64,000 nucleotides of DNA from PALSA-612 sp963791225 (GTDB lineage: Bacteria; Actinomycetota; Thermoleophilia; Gaiellales; Gaiellaceae): assembly GCA_963791225.1 (NCBI GenBank), contig CAWBRV010000004.1, positions 1 to 64,000 of the forward strand, read 5' to 3'. A program made the position numbers and the translations under genes. Shown in pieces: positions 40,979 through 49,795 of this stretch. Within the stretch, counting starts at the first letter, position 1. Every line of letters begins with the position of its first letter. The notes under the pieces are model-generated. The model was not told the DNA's origin. It ran no database searches and worked only from the letters and a program-made list of their open reading frames with translations.

Positions 40979-41253
40979 TCCGGCACCATCTCGATCGCCT
41001 GCGTCGGGCAGACCTCGGCGCAGATCTCGCAGCCCTTGCAGAAGTCGTAGTCGAAGCCGGCGAACGCGGTGCCGTCGAGCGTGATCGCCGAATCGGGGCA
41101 GTAGAGCCAGCAGAGCAGGCAGTCGACGCACTTCGAGAGGTCGACCTCGGGCATGACCCCGGTGCGCCAGCCGCCCGTGTGCGGCTGCTCGGTCTCGCCG
41201 GGCGCGACGGCGCCTCCCGCCGGCAGCTCCTGCCAGGTCGTCAGCTCTGCCAT
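40975..41253 (-). CDS. porD: 2x[4Fe-4S] ferredoxin subunit of the 2-oxoacid oxidoreductase
   Basis: A 92-residue subunit with two ferredoxin motifs: CVDCLLCWLYCP and CKGCEICAEVCP. It passes electrons from the ThDP site to soluble ferredoxin. A 35-residue N-terminal extension precedes the clusters, as is usual for PorD. It overlaps both neighbours. Confidence 0.93.
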   Translation of the reverse strand: MAELTTWQELPAGGAVAPGETEQPHTGGWRTGVMPEVDLSKCVDCLLCWLYCPDSAITLDGTAFAGFDYDFCKGCEICAEVCPTQAIEMVPE

Positions 41254-41777
41254 CGATATCCCTCCGCGACCGCCTCGCGAACTGCCTCGACGTCGGCCTT
41301 CTTGCCGAGCAGTTCTGCGGCGGCGTCCTGCAGCTCCTCGAGCGGCGGCTCGCCAAGCGCTGCACCGGTGGCGCCGACCATGACCAGATTGACGAAGCTC
41401 GAGCCGTGACCCGCCGCCAAGCGGGTCGCCGGGACGCAGCGCACGGATAGGCCTGTGAGCTCCGGCGGGACCTCCTCGGCGTTCAGGAGCACGAGGCCGT
41501 CCGGATCGAGACCGTCGGCCACGTCCACCTCGTGGACGAGCGACGGTTCGAGGACGACGACGAGGTCAGGCTCCTCGATCGTGTCGTGCCGGCGGATTGG
41601 CCGGTCGGACACGCGGGTGAATGCGCGCAGCGGCGCGCCGCGGCGCTCCGGCCCGTACTCGGGGAACGCCTGGACGCTCTTGCCTGCGCGCAGGAGTGAA
41701 AGGGCGAGGAGCTGCGACGCCGTCTTCGCGCCCTGGCCGGCGCGCGCGTGCCAGCGGATCTCGGTCATGCCGTTCAT
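41241..41777 (-). CDS. porG: Pyruvate:ferredoxin oxidoreductase, gamma subunit
   Basis: A 178-residue subunit. EIRWHARAGQGAKTASQLLA is the family start (GxGGQGV-like, here GRAGQGAK), and FPEYGPERRGAPLRAFTRVS is the second signature. It carries domain III of the split enzyme, which contacts CoA. ATG 41777 overlaps the stop of the flavoprotein gene as ATGA, so all five genes are coupled. Confidence 0.92.
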   Translation of the reverse strand: MNGMTEIRWHARAGQGAKTASQLLALSLLRAGKSVQAFPEYGPERRGAPLRAFTRVSDRPIRRHDTIEEPDLVVVLEPSLVHEVDVADGLDPDGLVLLNAEEVPPELTGLSVRCVPATRLAAGHGSSFVNLVMVGATGAALGEPPLEELQDAAAELLGKKADVEAVREAVAEGYRWQS

Positions 41778-43051
41778 CGTGGCTCCCCGGCGAGCACGAC
41801 AACTGCGCGCTTCGCCTCGCTGACCGCCCGGACGACGCTCGCGCCGCCGTTGACCGCGTCGCCGGCGGCGAAGATCTTCGGATCGGACGTCCGGCCGTCT
41901 GCGTCGACCGACTCGAGCAGCGCACGGAACTCCTCGCGCGGCCGCTGGCCGATCGCCTTGACGACGGTGTCGACCGGGATCACGAACTCGCTGCCGGGCA
42001 CGGGCTCCGGCCGGCGGCGACCGCTCGCGTCCGGCTCGCCGAGCTTCATCTGCGCGCAGCGCACGCCCTCGACGTGGCCGTTGCCGACGATCGCAACCGG
42101 GTTGACGAGGAAGCGGATCTCGACGCCCTCTGCTCGAGCGAGCTCGACCTCGTGCTCGTACGCGGGCATCTCGTGCTCGGTGCGGCGATAGAGGAGCAGC
42201 GAGACGTCGGCGCCGAGGCGCTTGGCCTCGACCGCGACGTCGATTGCCGTGTTGCCGCCGCCGATCACGGCGACGCGGCTCCCGACCGGTGGGAGGTCGC
42301 CCTCTTTCAACTTCTCGATGAACGGCAGCGACTCCCAGACGCCCTCGAGTTCGTCGCCGTCGTAGGAGACGTCGACGTCGGCGCCCATACCGACGGCGAG
42401 CACGATCGCGTCGACCTCGTCCTCGAGCTCGCGTAGCCGGGCGGCGTCGACGCGGGTGCCGAGACGAAACTCGACGCCGAGGTCTGCGAGCAGCCGCGCC
42501 TCGTCGGGCAGCGGTTCGTTCGTCTGCCGGTACGGCGCGATCGCGTAGCGGACGAGCCCGCCGACCTCCTCGCGCTCGTCGTAGACCATCACGGCGTAGC
42601 CGCAGGACGCCAGCTCGCCGGCTGCGGCGAGTCCGGCAGGCCCGGCGCCGACGACCGCGGCACGCCGGCCGTTGGCCGGCTCGGGCGTGCGCAGGGGCAC
42701 GTCGTGCGCGTACGCCCACTCGGTCGCGAAGCGCTGGAGCGCGCCGATCTCGATCGGGGGCCGGCCCTCGTGGATCAGGACGCAGTCGCGCTGGCAGAGA
42801 ATCTCCTCTGGACAGACGCGCGCGCACGTCCCGCCGAGGATGTTCTCGGCGAAGATCGTCGTCGCTGCGGCGGCCGGGTCGTCGTCGGCGATCTGTGCGA
42901 CGAAGCGAGGGACGTCGACGCCCGCGGGGCAGGCGACGAGGCAGGGAGCGGGTGCGTGCGTCCCGCCGCACTCGAGGCACCGGTCGGCCTCGACGAGCGC
43001 CTCGGCCCGTGAGAGCGGTGGTCGGAGCTCCTCGAACAGGGTCTCCGTCAC
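41774..43051 (-). CDS. GltD-like NAD(P)H oxidoreductase with N-terminal Fe-S domain
   Basis: A 425-residue flavoprotein of the glutamate-synthase small subunit/NfnB type. The N-terminal cysteines (CLECGGTHAPAPCLVACP and CARVCPEEILCQRDC) fit the GltD-type [4Fe-4S] domain. AAVVGAGPAGLAAAGELAS is the FAD motif and VAVIGGGNTAIDVAVEAKRLG the NAD(P) motif. No GltB is nearby; instead it is coupled to porG. It probably links NADP(H) to the Por ferredoxin. GTG 43051 is chosen at the family start. Confidence 0.9.
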   Translation of the reverse strand: MTETLFEELRPPLSRAEALVEADRCLECGGTHAPAPCLVACPAGVDVPRFVAQIADDDPAAAATTIFAENILGGTCARVCPEEILCQRDCVLIHEGRPPIEIGALQRFATEWAYAHDVPLRTPEPANGRRAAVVGAGPAGLAAAGELASCGYAVMVYDEREEVGGLVRYAIAPYRQTNEPLPDEARLLADLGVEFRLGTRVDAARLRELEDEVDAIVLAVGMGADVDVSYDGDELEGVWESLPFIEKLKEGDLPPVGSRVAVIGGGNTAIDVAVEAKRLGADVSLLLYRRTEHEMPAYEHEVELARAEGVEIRFLVNPVAIVGNGHVEGVRCAQMKLGEPDASGRRRPEPVPGSEFVIPVDTVVKAIGQRPREEFRALLESVDADGRTSDPKIFAAGDAVNGGASVVRAVSEAKRAVVVLAGEPR

Positions 43052-43056
43052 GGCGC

Positions 43057-43497
43057 TCAGCCCGCGACCGCGCCGGCGATGTCGAGCGTCGACACGACCC
43101 CGACGGGCCGCTCCGTGTTCGGGTCGACGACGGCGAGGTGCGAGACACCGCTTTCCGCCATCAGCTGAGCCGCGCGCCGGAGATCGTCCTGCCTGGACAC
43201 GTAGACGAGCGGCGTCACCGCGCTCTGGCCTGCGGTCTGCAGATCGACGTCGGCCCACGCGGCGGCGACGAGGTCGAGGTCGGAGACGATGCCCCAGAGC
43301 TCGCTCGTCTCGTCGTCCTCGTTGCCGTAGTCGAAGACGAAGACGGAGTGGACGCGGTGGCTCGCCATCAGCCGGGCGACGCTGCGGAGCGGCGTCGACG
43401 GCGCGCAGCTGATCAGCCCCTCCGTCATCACGTCGGCGACCCTCGCGTCCGAGAGCGGAACCGGCTCCGGGTTGTTGCGTCGCACGGTGGTGTGCAT
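43057..43497 (-). CDS. CBS-domain pair protein of the por operon
   Basis: A 146-residue Bateman module: VADVMTEGLISCAPSTPL with RVHSVFVFDYG, and AQLMAESGVSHLAVVDP with GVVSTLDIAGAV. Its stop is 5 bp from the flavoprotein start, so it is probably the first gene of the por operon and may sense adenylates or NAD(H). It is similar to the CBS protein at 49796, including the segment LWGIVSDLDL against LWGVVSDTDL, so the two are likely paralogues. Confidence 0.85.
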   Translation of the reverse strand: MHTTVRRNNPEPVPLSDARVADVMTEGLISCAPSTPLRSVARLMASHRVHSVFVFDYGNEDDETSELWGIVSDLDLVAAAWADVDLQTAGQSAVTPLVYVSRQDDLRRAAQLMAESGVSHLAVVDPNTERPVGVVSTLDIAGAVAG

Positions 43498-43606
43498 GGC
43501 TCGATCTTCGGTCTGAGCAGAGAGGAGAGCATCAGAGTCCACCCCGAACGCCGTGCGGACAAGTACGGAACCTCGGTGAGGGGCCGGCCCCGAATGCCGA
43601 GCGCCG

Positions 43607-44746
43607 CTACGAGAGGACGTGGATGCCCTTGCGGGCACAGGCGTCCGTCAGGATCCGCGGCCAGACGGAGACGCTCACCTCGCCGAGGTGCGCCTTCCGG
43701 AGCAGCAGCATCATCGTGCGCGACTGGCCGATCCCTGCGCCGATCGAGAGCGGGATCTCGTCGCGGAGGATCGCCTGGTGGTAGGGGAGCTCGAGGAAGT
43801 CGAGCTGTCCCGAGAGCTCGAGCTGGCGCCGGAGCGAGTCGCCGGTCACGCGAATGCCACCCGACATCAGCTCGTGGCGCCGCTTCGTGACCGGGTTCCA
43901 GACGAGGATGTCGCCGTTCAGGCCGTGCATCGGCCGCCCGTCCGCCGACACGGTCTCGGTCGACCAGTCGTCGTAGTCGGCCGCGCGCAGCTCGTGCGGG
44001 TAGCCGTCGGCGAGCGGCCAGCCGATCCCGTAGATGAAGACGGCCGGATGCTCCTGCAGGATCGCCGTCTCGCGCTGCTTGCGCGGCAGGTCGGGGTACG
44101 CGGCCAGGATGTCCTCGGCGTGGAGGAAGGTCAGCTCGTCGGGCAGCGGCGGGTAGCGGTCGTCGGCGAGCGCCGGATAGTGCTCCCGCAAGAAGGTCTC
44201 CGCGTCCTTGAGCACGGCCCAGATCGCCTGGACGGCGCGCGTGAGCTCGTCGAGGGTGCGCTGCTCGGCCGTGATCGCCTTCTCCCAGTCCCACTGGTCG
44301 ACGTAGGCCGAGTGGTCGTGGTCGAGGAAGTAGTCCTTGCGGACGGCGCGCATGTCGGTGAGCAGCCCTTCGCCCGGGGGCATCCCGAACTGGCGCAGGG
44401 CCATCCGCTTCCACTTCGTCGCCGCCTGCACGACCTCGGCGTCGAGCGCGTGCAGGTCGCGGTCGTTCGAGATGTGGAAGCCCACCGGTGTGCGCGACCC
44501 GTCACGGTCGAGGTAGTCGTTGACGCCGCTCGATACGTCGACGATCAGCGGCACCTGGACGAGCATCAGGTTCAGGCGCCTGCAGAGACCGTCCTCGATC
44601 AGGCGCTTCGCCTCGTACAGCGCCAGCATCGTCTCCTTCGGCTCGAGCAGCGCCCGGTAGTCGGACGGGAGGACGCGCTCGACGTCGGCGTAGTCCCCGA
44701 TCCCCGGACCGGCGAGATCGGCTTCCTTCACGTTCGAGGGAGTCAC
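43607..44746 (-). CDS. asnA: Aspartate-ammonia ligase (asparagine synthetase A)
   Basis: A 379-residue AsnA-type enzyme, related to class II tRNA synthetases. SAYVDQWDWEKAI, AADYDDWSTETVS, GLNGDILVWNPVTKR and GAGIGQSRTMMLLL are signature segments. It makes asparagine from aspartate, ammonia and ATP. It is about 50 residues longer than the E. coli enzyme, mainly at the N-terminus. GTG 44746 is chosen because it overlaps the stop of a small upstream ORF as GTGA. Confidence 0.93.
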   Translation of the reverse strand: MTPSNVKEADLAGPGIGDYADVERVLPSDYRALLEPKETMLALYEAKRLIEDGLCRRLNLMLVQVPLIVDVSSGVNDYLDRDGSRTPVGFHISNDRDLHALDAEVVQAATKWKRMALRQFGMPPGEGLLTDMRAVRKDYFLDHDHSAYVDQWDWEKAITAEQRTLDELTRAVQAIWAVLKDAETFLREHYPALADDRYPPLPDELTFLHAEDILAAYPDLPRKQRETAILQEHPAVFIYGIGWPLADGYPHELRAADYDDWSTETVSADGRPMHGLNGDILVWNPVTKRRHELMSGGIRVTGDSLRRQLELSGQLDFLELPYHQAILRDEIPLSIGAGIGQSRTMMLLLRKAHLGEVSVSVWPRILTDACARKGIHVLS

Positions 44747-44859
44747 GGCCGGCGCTCCACCGGCGCCTCGTGGCCCTCCAGCCGGCGCCAATCCTTGTTC
44801 TTGCGGTGGTTCAGCCACGCACCCGACGTGTGGTCGCGCCTGGTCTTTCCCTGACGCAT
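44743..44859 (-). CDS. 38-residue ORF coupled to asnA
   Basis: MRQGKTRRDHTSGAWLNH and 20 more residues, strongly basic, begin at ATG 44859 and end in a TGA that overlaps the asnA GTG. The overlap and the biased, structured codon content suggest translation. There is no clear Shine-Dalgarno. It could be a leader peptide or a small RNA-binding protein. Confidence 0.45.
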   Translation of the reverse strand: MRQGKTRRDHTSGAWLNHRKNKDWRRLEGHEAPVERRP

Positions 44860-45096
44860 GACCCGAGCCGTCGGCAGCGGGCGGTTCGTGTTCCGACGCA
44901 TGGGACGAGTCTCGGGCCGGCGAACTCCGGCCGGCGTCGGGGAACGCGCGGATCTCGTTGCGGATGCCCCGCAGCGGCTTACAGGATGCTCATCGGTCGG
45001 TCACAGATTCGACACCAAGTTGGCGCCGATCTGGGATAGGAAAGTGGTGTACATCGGAGCGATTCAGAGATCCCCGAGACAGAGAGGGGGAGGATC

Positions 45097-45693
45097 ATGT
45101 TGAAGCTCCGTCTACCCAGCCCTGCGATGGGAGTTGCCTTGTTCGCGCTCTTCGTCGCACTCGGCGGGGTGAGTGTTGCTGCGACCAACGACTTCCTGCC
45201 CAAGAACAGCGTTGGGACGCAGCAGATCAAGAACGACTCGGTGACCGCGGCGAAGATCGCGCACAACTCGATCGCGAGCGTCTTGATCAAGAACGGCTCG
45301 CTGATGGCGGTCGACTTCGCCGCCGGCCAGATTCCGGCCGGACCGAAGGGGGACACCGGGTCGACCGGGCCGCAGGGCACCAAGGGTGACACCGGCGCGA
45401 CCGGCGCCACCGGAGCGCCGGGTCCTGCGGGCGTCATGGGGACGATGGCCGTCGCCCAGGGCGGCACCTGGGTCGCCAAAGGTGACGCTGGAGACGTTCA
45501 GGTGAGCGTCCCCGACGGCAAGCAGGCGACCGGGGCCACCGCCAGCTGGACGACGCCGGCGAATCCGAAGCTCGGCTACATCTCTTTGCGGCCGATCATC
45601 ACGCCGGCCGGCCATGTCAGTGGGTACGTGGCAGTGGGTGTGAACAACGACACCACGGCCCACTACTTCACGCTCTACGTCCCCTACGGCTAG
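45097..45693 (+). CDS. Secreted protein with collagen-like GXY repeats
   Basis: A 198-residue exported protein. A signal peptide (MGVALFALFVALGGVSVAA) is followed by a NSVGTQQIKNDSVTAAKI segment seen in many Thermoleophilia surface proteins, then about ten GXY triplets (GPKGDTGSTGPQGTKGDTG) and a C-terminal beta domain of about 75 residues. It is probably a fibrous cell-surface protein. A strong Shine-Dalgarno (GGGGGAGG) precedes ATG 45097. Confidence 0.75.
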   Translation: MLKLRLPSPAMGVALFALFVALGGVSVAATNDFLPKNSVGTQQIKNDSVTAAKIAHNSIASVLIKNGSLMAVDFAAGQIPAGPKGDTGSTGPQGTKGDTGATGATGAPGPAGVMGTMAVAQGGTWVAKGDAGDVQVSVPDGKQATGATASWTTPANPKLGYISLRPIITPAGHVSGYVAVGVNNDTTAHYFTLYVPYG

Positions 45694-45708
45694 AGCGCGG
45701 CGTCACCA

Positions 45709-46299
45709 CTACGAAAGAGGGAGCTCCGGCTCCCTCTCTCGTGAGCGGGCGCCGTCGAAATCGACAAGCAGGCGACGGAGGCGCGAGCGTAGCTCGGCGG
45801 CGGGAACCCGGGGGTCGCGGAACGAGCCGCCGGGGTCGTTCAACCAGTGCTCGAGGGTGACGAGGGAGTACGGCTCGAGGGAGCGCTGCTTGTCCTCGAG
45901 AACGGCGACGAGCTGGTCGAGCTCGACCCGGACGCTCTGGAGGCGCGCTGTCTCCTCGTACGACGAATCCGTCATCGCGACCCGGATCGACTGCGCGAGC
46001 CGGCGCCTGTGCGTGGGTGTCGTCGCGCGCTCGCCGAAGCGGCGGACGTCGGGGATCGCGTACGCGTCGGGGTCGTCGGCGAGGTCCTCGACGAGGAAGA
46101 CCCGGCGCACGTATGCCTGCACGCCCAGGAACCCCACGCCGACCGCTCCGAGCAGGAACGGGATCGCCAGCACGGGGCGGAGCTGGGTCGCGGTCAGCGC
46201 CAGCCCCGTCGCCACGACGGCGAGCACGAGGTCGCCCACGCTCTGGGCGCGGAGGTCGTGGAGGCGCGTCGTCGCCTCGTCCAGTTGCCGCGCGTTCAC
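45709..46299 (-). CDS. Two-helix membrane protein coupled to the P-type ATPase
   Basis: A 196-residue protein with two hydrophobic helices near the N-terminus (LVLAVVATGLALTATQL and AIPFLLGAVGVGFLGVQAYV) and a long charged cytosolic part that is probably coiled coil. GTG 46299 overlaps the ATPase stop as GTGA. It may be an accessory subunit or regulator of the pump; no family is recognised. Confidence 0.7.
   Translation of the reverse strand: MNARQLDEATTRLHDLRAQSVGDLVLAVVATGLALTATQLRPVLAIPFLLGAVGVGFLGVQAYVRRVFLVEDLADDPDAYAIPDVRRFGERATTPTHRRRLAQSIRVAMTDSSYEETARLQSVRVELDQLVAVLEDKQRSLEPYSLVTLEHWLNDPGGSFRDPRVPAAELRSRLRRLLVDFDGARSREREPELPLS
45712..45741 (+). terminator. Hairpin between convergent genes
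   Basis: A 13-bp stem with one mismatch (CGAAAGAGGGAGC, 45712-45724, with 45729-45741) around a TCCG loop. It lies past the GXY gene and within the 3' end of the opposing gene. No U-tract follows. Confidence 0.45.
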
Positions 46300-49040
46300 G
46301 GGCGCGCCTTTCGCCGGCGGACGTAGGCACGCCGCAGCTCGTCGGAGCCCCAGACGATCAGCGGGAACGGGAGCAGGAACGCGATCTCGGCGGGGCCGAG
46401 CCCGGCCGTCCCGAACACCGCCTGCAGCGCCGGGACGTAGATCAGGAGCGCGAGGAACACGAGCTCGGAGGCGATGCCGTACAGCAGCAGCCTGTTCGTG
46501 AAGAAGCCGACGGCACGGAGCGAGGCGCGCTCGGTGCGCGCGGCGACCGCGGTCCCGATCTGGCAGGCGACGATGCCGGCGAAGGTCATCGTCGTCGCCT
46601 GCAGGTAGACGTGATGGAGCGGGGTCCCGGTGCCGACGTCGGCCCCCGCCTCCCAGCCCGCGCGCAGCAGCACGAAGAAGAAGCCTGCGAGGACGAGCGC
46701 GGCCTCGACGAGCCCCAGGTAGACCCAGGCTCGGACGAGTAGCGCGCGGTCGATCACGCCCTCGCGGCGCGTCCGCGGCGGCCGCTCCATCAGCCCCGGC
46801 TCGGCTGGCTCGCGTCCGAGGGCGAGCGCGGGCAGGATCTCCGTCCCGAGGTCGATCGCGAGGATCTGTAGCACCGTCAGCGGCAGAGGGATCGTCCCGC
46901 CCGACAGCGCGAAGACGAGGAACGGGATCACTTCGGGCGTGGCGTGGGCGAAGATGTAGAGGATGAACTTGCGGACGTTGTCGAAGACCTGACGTCCGGC
47001 CTCGACGGCGGAGACGATCGTCGCGAAGTTGTCGTCGGTGAGCACCATCGTCGCGGCCTCGCGGGCGACGTCGGTGCCCGTCAGGCCCATGGCGATGCCG
47101 ATGTCGGCCCGGCGGAGCGCCGGGGCGTCGTTGACCCCGTCTCCCGTCATCGCGACGACGTGGCCCTCGGCGCGGAGCGCGTCGGCGATCCGCAGCTTGG
47201 CCTCCGGCGAGCTGCGTGCGAAGACGATCTCGTTGCTCGTGCGCAGGAGATCGTCGAGCTCGCGCTCGCTCATGTCGGCGAGCTTGGCGCCGGTGACGAC
47301 GCGCCCGCCGTTGCGGGCGATGCCGACTCGCCTCGCGATCTCCACGGCCGTCGGCCCGTAGTCGCCCGTGACGACGAGGATGCGGATGCCGGCGTCGTGG
47401 CAGAGCGCGACCGCCCCGGCGACCTCGGGCCGCGGCGGGTCGAAGAGGGCGACGAGGCCGAGCAGGCAGAGCTCGCGCTCGGCGTCCTCGCGGCGCTCCG
47501 GCGGCTCGGCACCGTCGGGGAGGCGGCGGCGGGCGACGGCGAGCACGCGCAAGCCCTGCGAGGCGTAGCGCTCGAGAACCGTGAGGACCTGCTCGCGATC
47601 GGACTCGTCGAGCGCGCGATGATTCTCGAGACCGCCGATCCGCGTCGCGCGACCAAGCACCTCCTCGGGTGCTCCCTTCGCGTGCACGGTCAGCGTTCCG
47701 TCTTCGCGCTCGTCGACCGTGGACATGAGGCGGAGTGTCGGGTCGAAGCGGTAGAGCTTCCGCCGCCGACGCTCGCGGCGCCTGAGCTCGACGTCGATCC
47801 CGAGATCGCGCGCGGCTTCCAGCATCCCGATCTCGGTCGCCTCGCCGCGCGACTTCGTCTTGCGGGCCGGGTCGACCTCGGCGGTGCCCGACGAGGCCGT
47901 CGCCCGGGCGAGGAGTGCCAGCACGGGGTTGGCGCCGACGGCGGCAGCGAGATCGGCGCCGGCCTCGAGGTCGATCTCCCCGAGCGGTGTCCAGATCTTG
48001 ACCGCGCGCATGCGGTTCTCGGTCAGCGTGCCCGTCTTGTCGGTGCAGATGACATCCGCCGATCCGAGCGTCTCGACCGCGCTCAACCGCTTCACGAGCG
48101 CGCCGCGGCGCGCCAGCATCGCCACGCCGACTGCGAGCGCGAGCGTGATCGTCGGGAGCAACCCCTCTGGGACGTTCGCCACGATCAGGCCGATCGCGAA
48201 GTTGACCGCGTCGTGGAACGGCAGATTGGCGCCGAAGTGGCCGATCGGGAGGAAGGCGATGCCGACGAGCACGGCGACGATCGCGATCAGCCAGGCGACG
48301 CGTCGCACCTGCAGCTCGAGCGGGCTCAGATCGGTTTCGACCCGCTCCGTGAGAGCCGCGATCCGTCCGAGCTCCGTCTGCATCCCGGTGCGGACGACGA
48401 GTGCCGTCGCCTCGCCGCCGACGCATCCGGAGCCGGTGAAGACGAGGTTCCGAGCCTCGATCGCAGGGCCGGCGGTGTCGCGGAGCTCGGCCGCCCGGTA
48501 GACGGGCTGTGACTCGCCGGTCAGTGTCGACATGTCGACCTCGAGCGCGCCTTCGAGGAGGCGCCCGTCGGCCGAGATGCGGTCGCCTTCGGCGAGCAGC
48601 AGGACGTCGCCGGGGACGAGGGTGGACGCGTCGATCGTCCGGCGGTGACCGTCGCGGAGGACGAGCGCTTGCTGGGGTAGGTAGGTGCGGAGCGCCTCGA
48701 CCGCCCGCTCGGCCTGCTGCTCCTGCGCGAACGCGAAGGCGGCGTTCAGTGCGATGACGGCGAGGATCGCGCCGCCGAGGACCGGCGTCCCGCCGACGAA
48801 GGCGAGCGCGGCCGCGAGCCAGAGCAGCAGCGCCAGCGGGTGGGTCAGCTGCTTGGCAACCTGCCGCGGCCAGCGACGGCCGCCGCGCCGCACGAGCTCG
48901 TTCGGCCCGTAGGCGGCGAGGCGTCGCTCGGCCTCGCGCTGCGACAGTCCCTCGGGCTTCGCGGCCAACCGGCGCAGGAGGAGCTCGTCGGTCTCCTCAA
49001 GCTCGTCGGCCGTGGGCGGTGTTTCGAGGACTGATGCCAT
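46296..49040 (-). CDS. P2-type cation-transporting ATPase
   Basis: A 914-residue P-type pump with ten predicted helices. STLTGES is the actuator motif, CTDKTGTLT holds the phosphorylated Asp, and GDGVNDAPALRRADIGIAMG is the hinge motif. Helix 4 reads IVANVPEGLLPTITLALAV, and DLGTEILPALALGREPAEP follows helix 6; both resemble Na+/K+-ATPase-type pumps more than the Ca2+ pump motif (PEGLP). The ion could be Na+, K+, Ca2+ or H+. ATG 49040 is the first start in the frame. Confidence 0.93.
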   Translation of the reverse strand: MASVLETPPTADELEETDELLLRRLAAKPEGLSQREAERRLAAYGPNELVRRGGRRWPRQVAKQLTHPLALLLWLAAALAFVGGTPVLGGAILAVIALNAAFAFAQEQQAERAVEALRTYLPQQALVLRDGHRRTIDASTLVPGDVLLLAEGDRISADGRLLEGALEVDMSTLTGESQPVYRAAELRDTAGPAIEARNLVFTGSGCVGGEATALVVRTGMQTELGRIAALTERVETDLSPLELQVRRVAWLIAIVAVLVGIAFLPIGHFGANLPFHDAVNFAIGLIVANVPEGLLPTITLALAVGVAMLARRGALVKRLSAVETLGSADVICTDKTGTLTENRMRAVKIWTPLGEIDLEAGADLAAAVGANPVLALLARATASSGTAEVDPARKTKSRGEATEIGMLEAARDLGIDVELRRRERRRRKLYRFDPTLRLMSTVDEREDGTLTVHAKGAPEEVLGRATRIGGLENHRALDESDREQVLTVLERYASQGLRVLAVARRRLPDGAEPPERREDAERELCLLGLVALFDPPRPEVAGAVALCHDAGIRILVVTGDYGPTAVEIARRVGIARNGGRVVTGAKLADMSERELDDLLRTSNEIVFARSSPEAKLRIADALRAEGHVVAMTGDGVNDAPALRRADIGIAMGLTGTDVAREAATMVLTDDNFATIVSAVEAGRQVFDNVRKFILYIFAHATPEVIPFLVFALSGGTIPLPLTVLQILAIDLGTEILPALALGREPAEPGLMERPPRTRREGVIDRALLVRAWVYLGLVEAALVLAGFFFVLLRAGWEAGADVGTGTPLHHVYLQATTMTFAGIVACQIGTAVAARTERASLRAVGFFTNRLLLYGIASELVFLALLIYVPALQAVFGTAGLGPAEIAFLLPFPLIVWGSDELRRAYVRRRKARP

Positions 49041-49167
49041 GCCACGAGGGTCGCTCCGGAGCCGTTTCGGCGCATCGGGGACACGCCGTGCCGGAGCGCG
49101 GAGAAGTACCGAGCCCCGCCCGGGACGTGCTCGTGCTCGCGGGGGAGCTGCTCGCGGGGGAGCTCTG

Positions 49168-49407
49168 CTAGGGGCCGGCGCGGAACTCCGCCGGCAGCCC
49201 CTTCATCATGCGGAGCGACTCGCGCGAGTATCGCCACGCGAGCACCGGGACGAAGTCCGCGAAGGACGCGTCGTTCAGGAGTTCCGCGACGATCCGGTCG
49301 AAGCGCGCGTTCACCTCGTGTTCCGGCAGTTGCCGAAACTCCCGCGCGACTCCGCTCCGGACTCGTTCGAGGTGTGTCCGGGTGTCTGCGTCGAGCGTCA
49401 GGCTCAT
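49168..49407 (-). CDS. Three-helix-bundle dimerisation-domain protein
   Basis: A 79-residue helical protein: LERVRSGVAREFRQLPEHEV, then VPVLAWRYSRESLR. I recognise the pattern of a small actinobacterial three-helix-bundle domain of unknown function. It is downstream of the DUF1918 gene by 20 bp, probably in one operon with it. Confidence 0.7.
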   Translation of the reverse strand: MSLTLDADTRTHLERVRSGVAREFRQLPEHEVNARFDRIVAELLNDASFADFVPVLAWRYSRESLRMMKGLPAEFRAGP

Positions 49408-49427
49408 GTTCCCCCGACCTTCGTTGC

Positions 49428-49637
49428 TTACGTCGTTCGCTGCTTCGAGTGCTGGATCACCGCGTCGCTCGAGGGGTAGAAGACGCTCTCGTGCTCGTCG
49501 TCCCAGCGCACGCGGTAGTGCTCGTGCCCGGGCTCGCCGAGCACCTCGAGGATCTCGCCGATGCGTCGCCCCTCACCGACCCGGTGTCCCTCCACCACCA
49601 CGACGTCTCCGACGCGAGTCTTGGAAGCAGTGGCCAC
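49428..49637 (-). CDS. DUF1918 protein (SH3-like)
   Basis: A 69-residue protein that matches the DUF1918 pattern: VGDVVVVEGHRVGEGRRIGEILEVLG, then YRVRWDDEHESVFYPSSDAV. It is probably an SH3-like barrel. A perfect Shine-Dalgarno (AAAGGAGGT) precedes GTG 49637. Function unknown. Confidence 0.85.
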   Translation of the reverse strand: MATASKTRVGDVVVVEGHRVGEGRRIGEILEVLGEPGHEHYRVRWDDEHESVFYPSSDAVIQHSKQRTT

Positions 49638-49795
49638 GGCGACCTCCTTTCTGGCGGGATGAGCTGTCGCCCAAGCCTACGCCCGGGCCGACGCCGGCGG
49701 CTCAGTGTTTTCCCCGATCGCGACTGCACGGCTCCCTGATGCTCCTACGGGCTACCGGGCGCGATCCTGGGTCCATCCCACGAGGAGGGATCGAG

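Noticed and set aside
44747..44818. Longer AsnA starting at GTG 44818
   Set aside because: The extension is Gly/Pro/Ala-rich without similarity, and GTG 44746 is fixed by the GTGA overlap with the small upstream frame.
49134..49163. Two tandem 15-bp repeats (TGCTCGCGGGGGAGC)
   Set aside because: Only two copies of simple GC-rich sequence between genes; no CRISPR spacing and no sign of a binding-site array.
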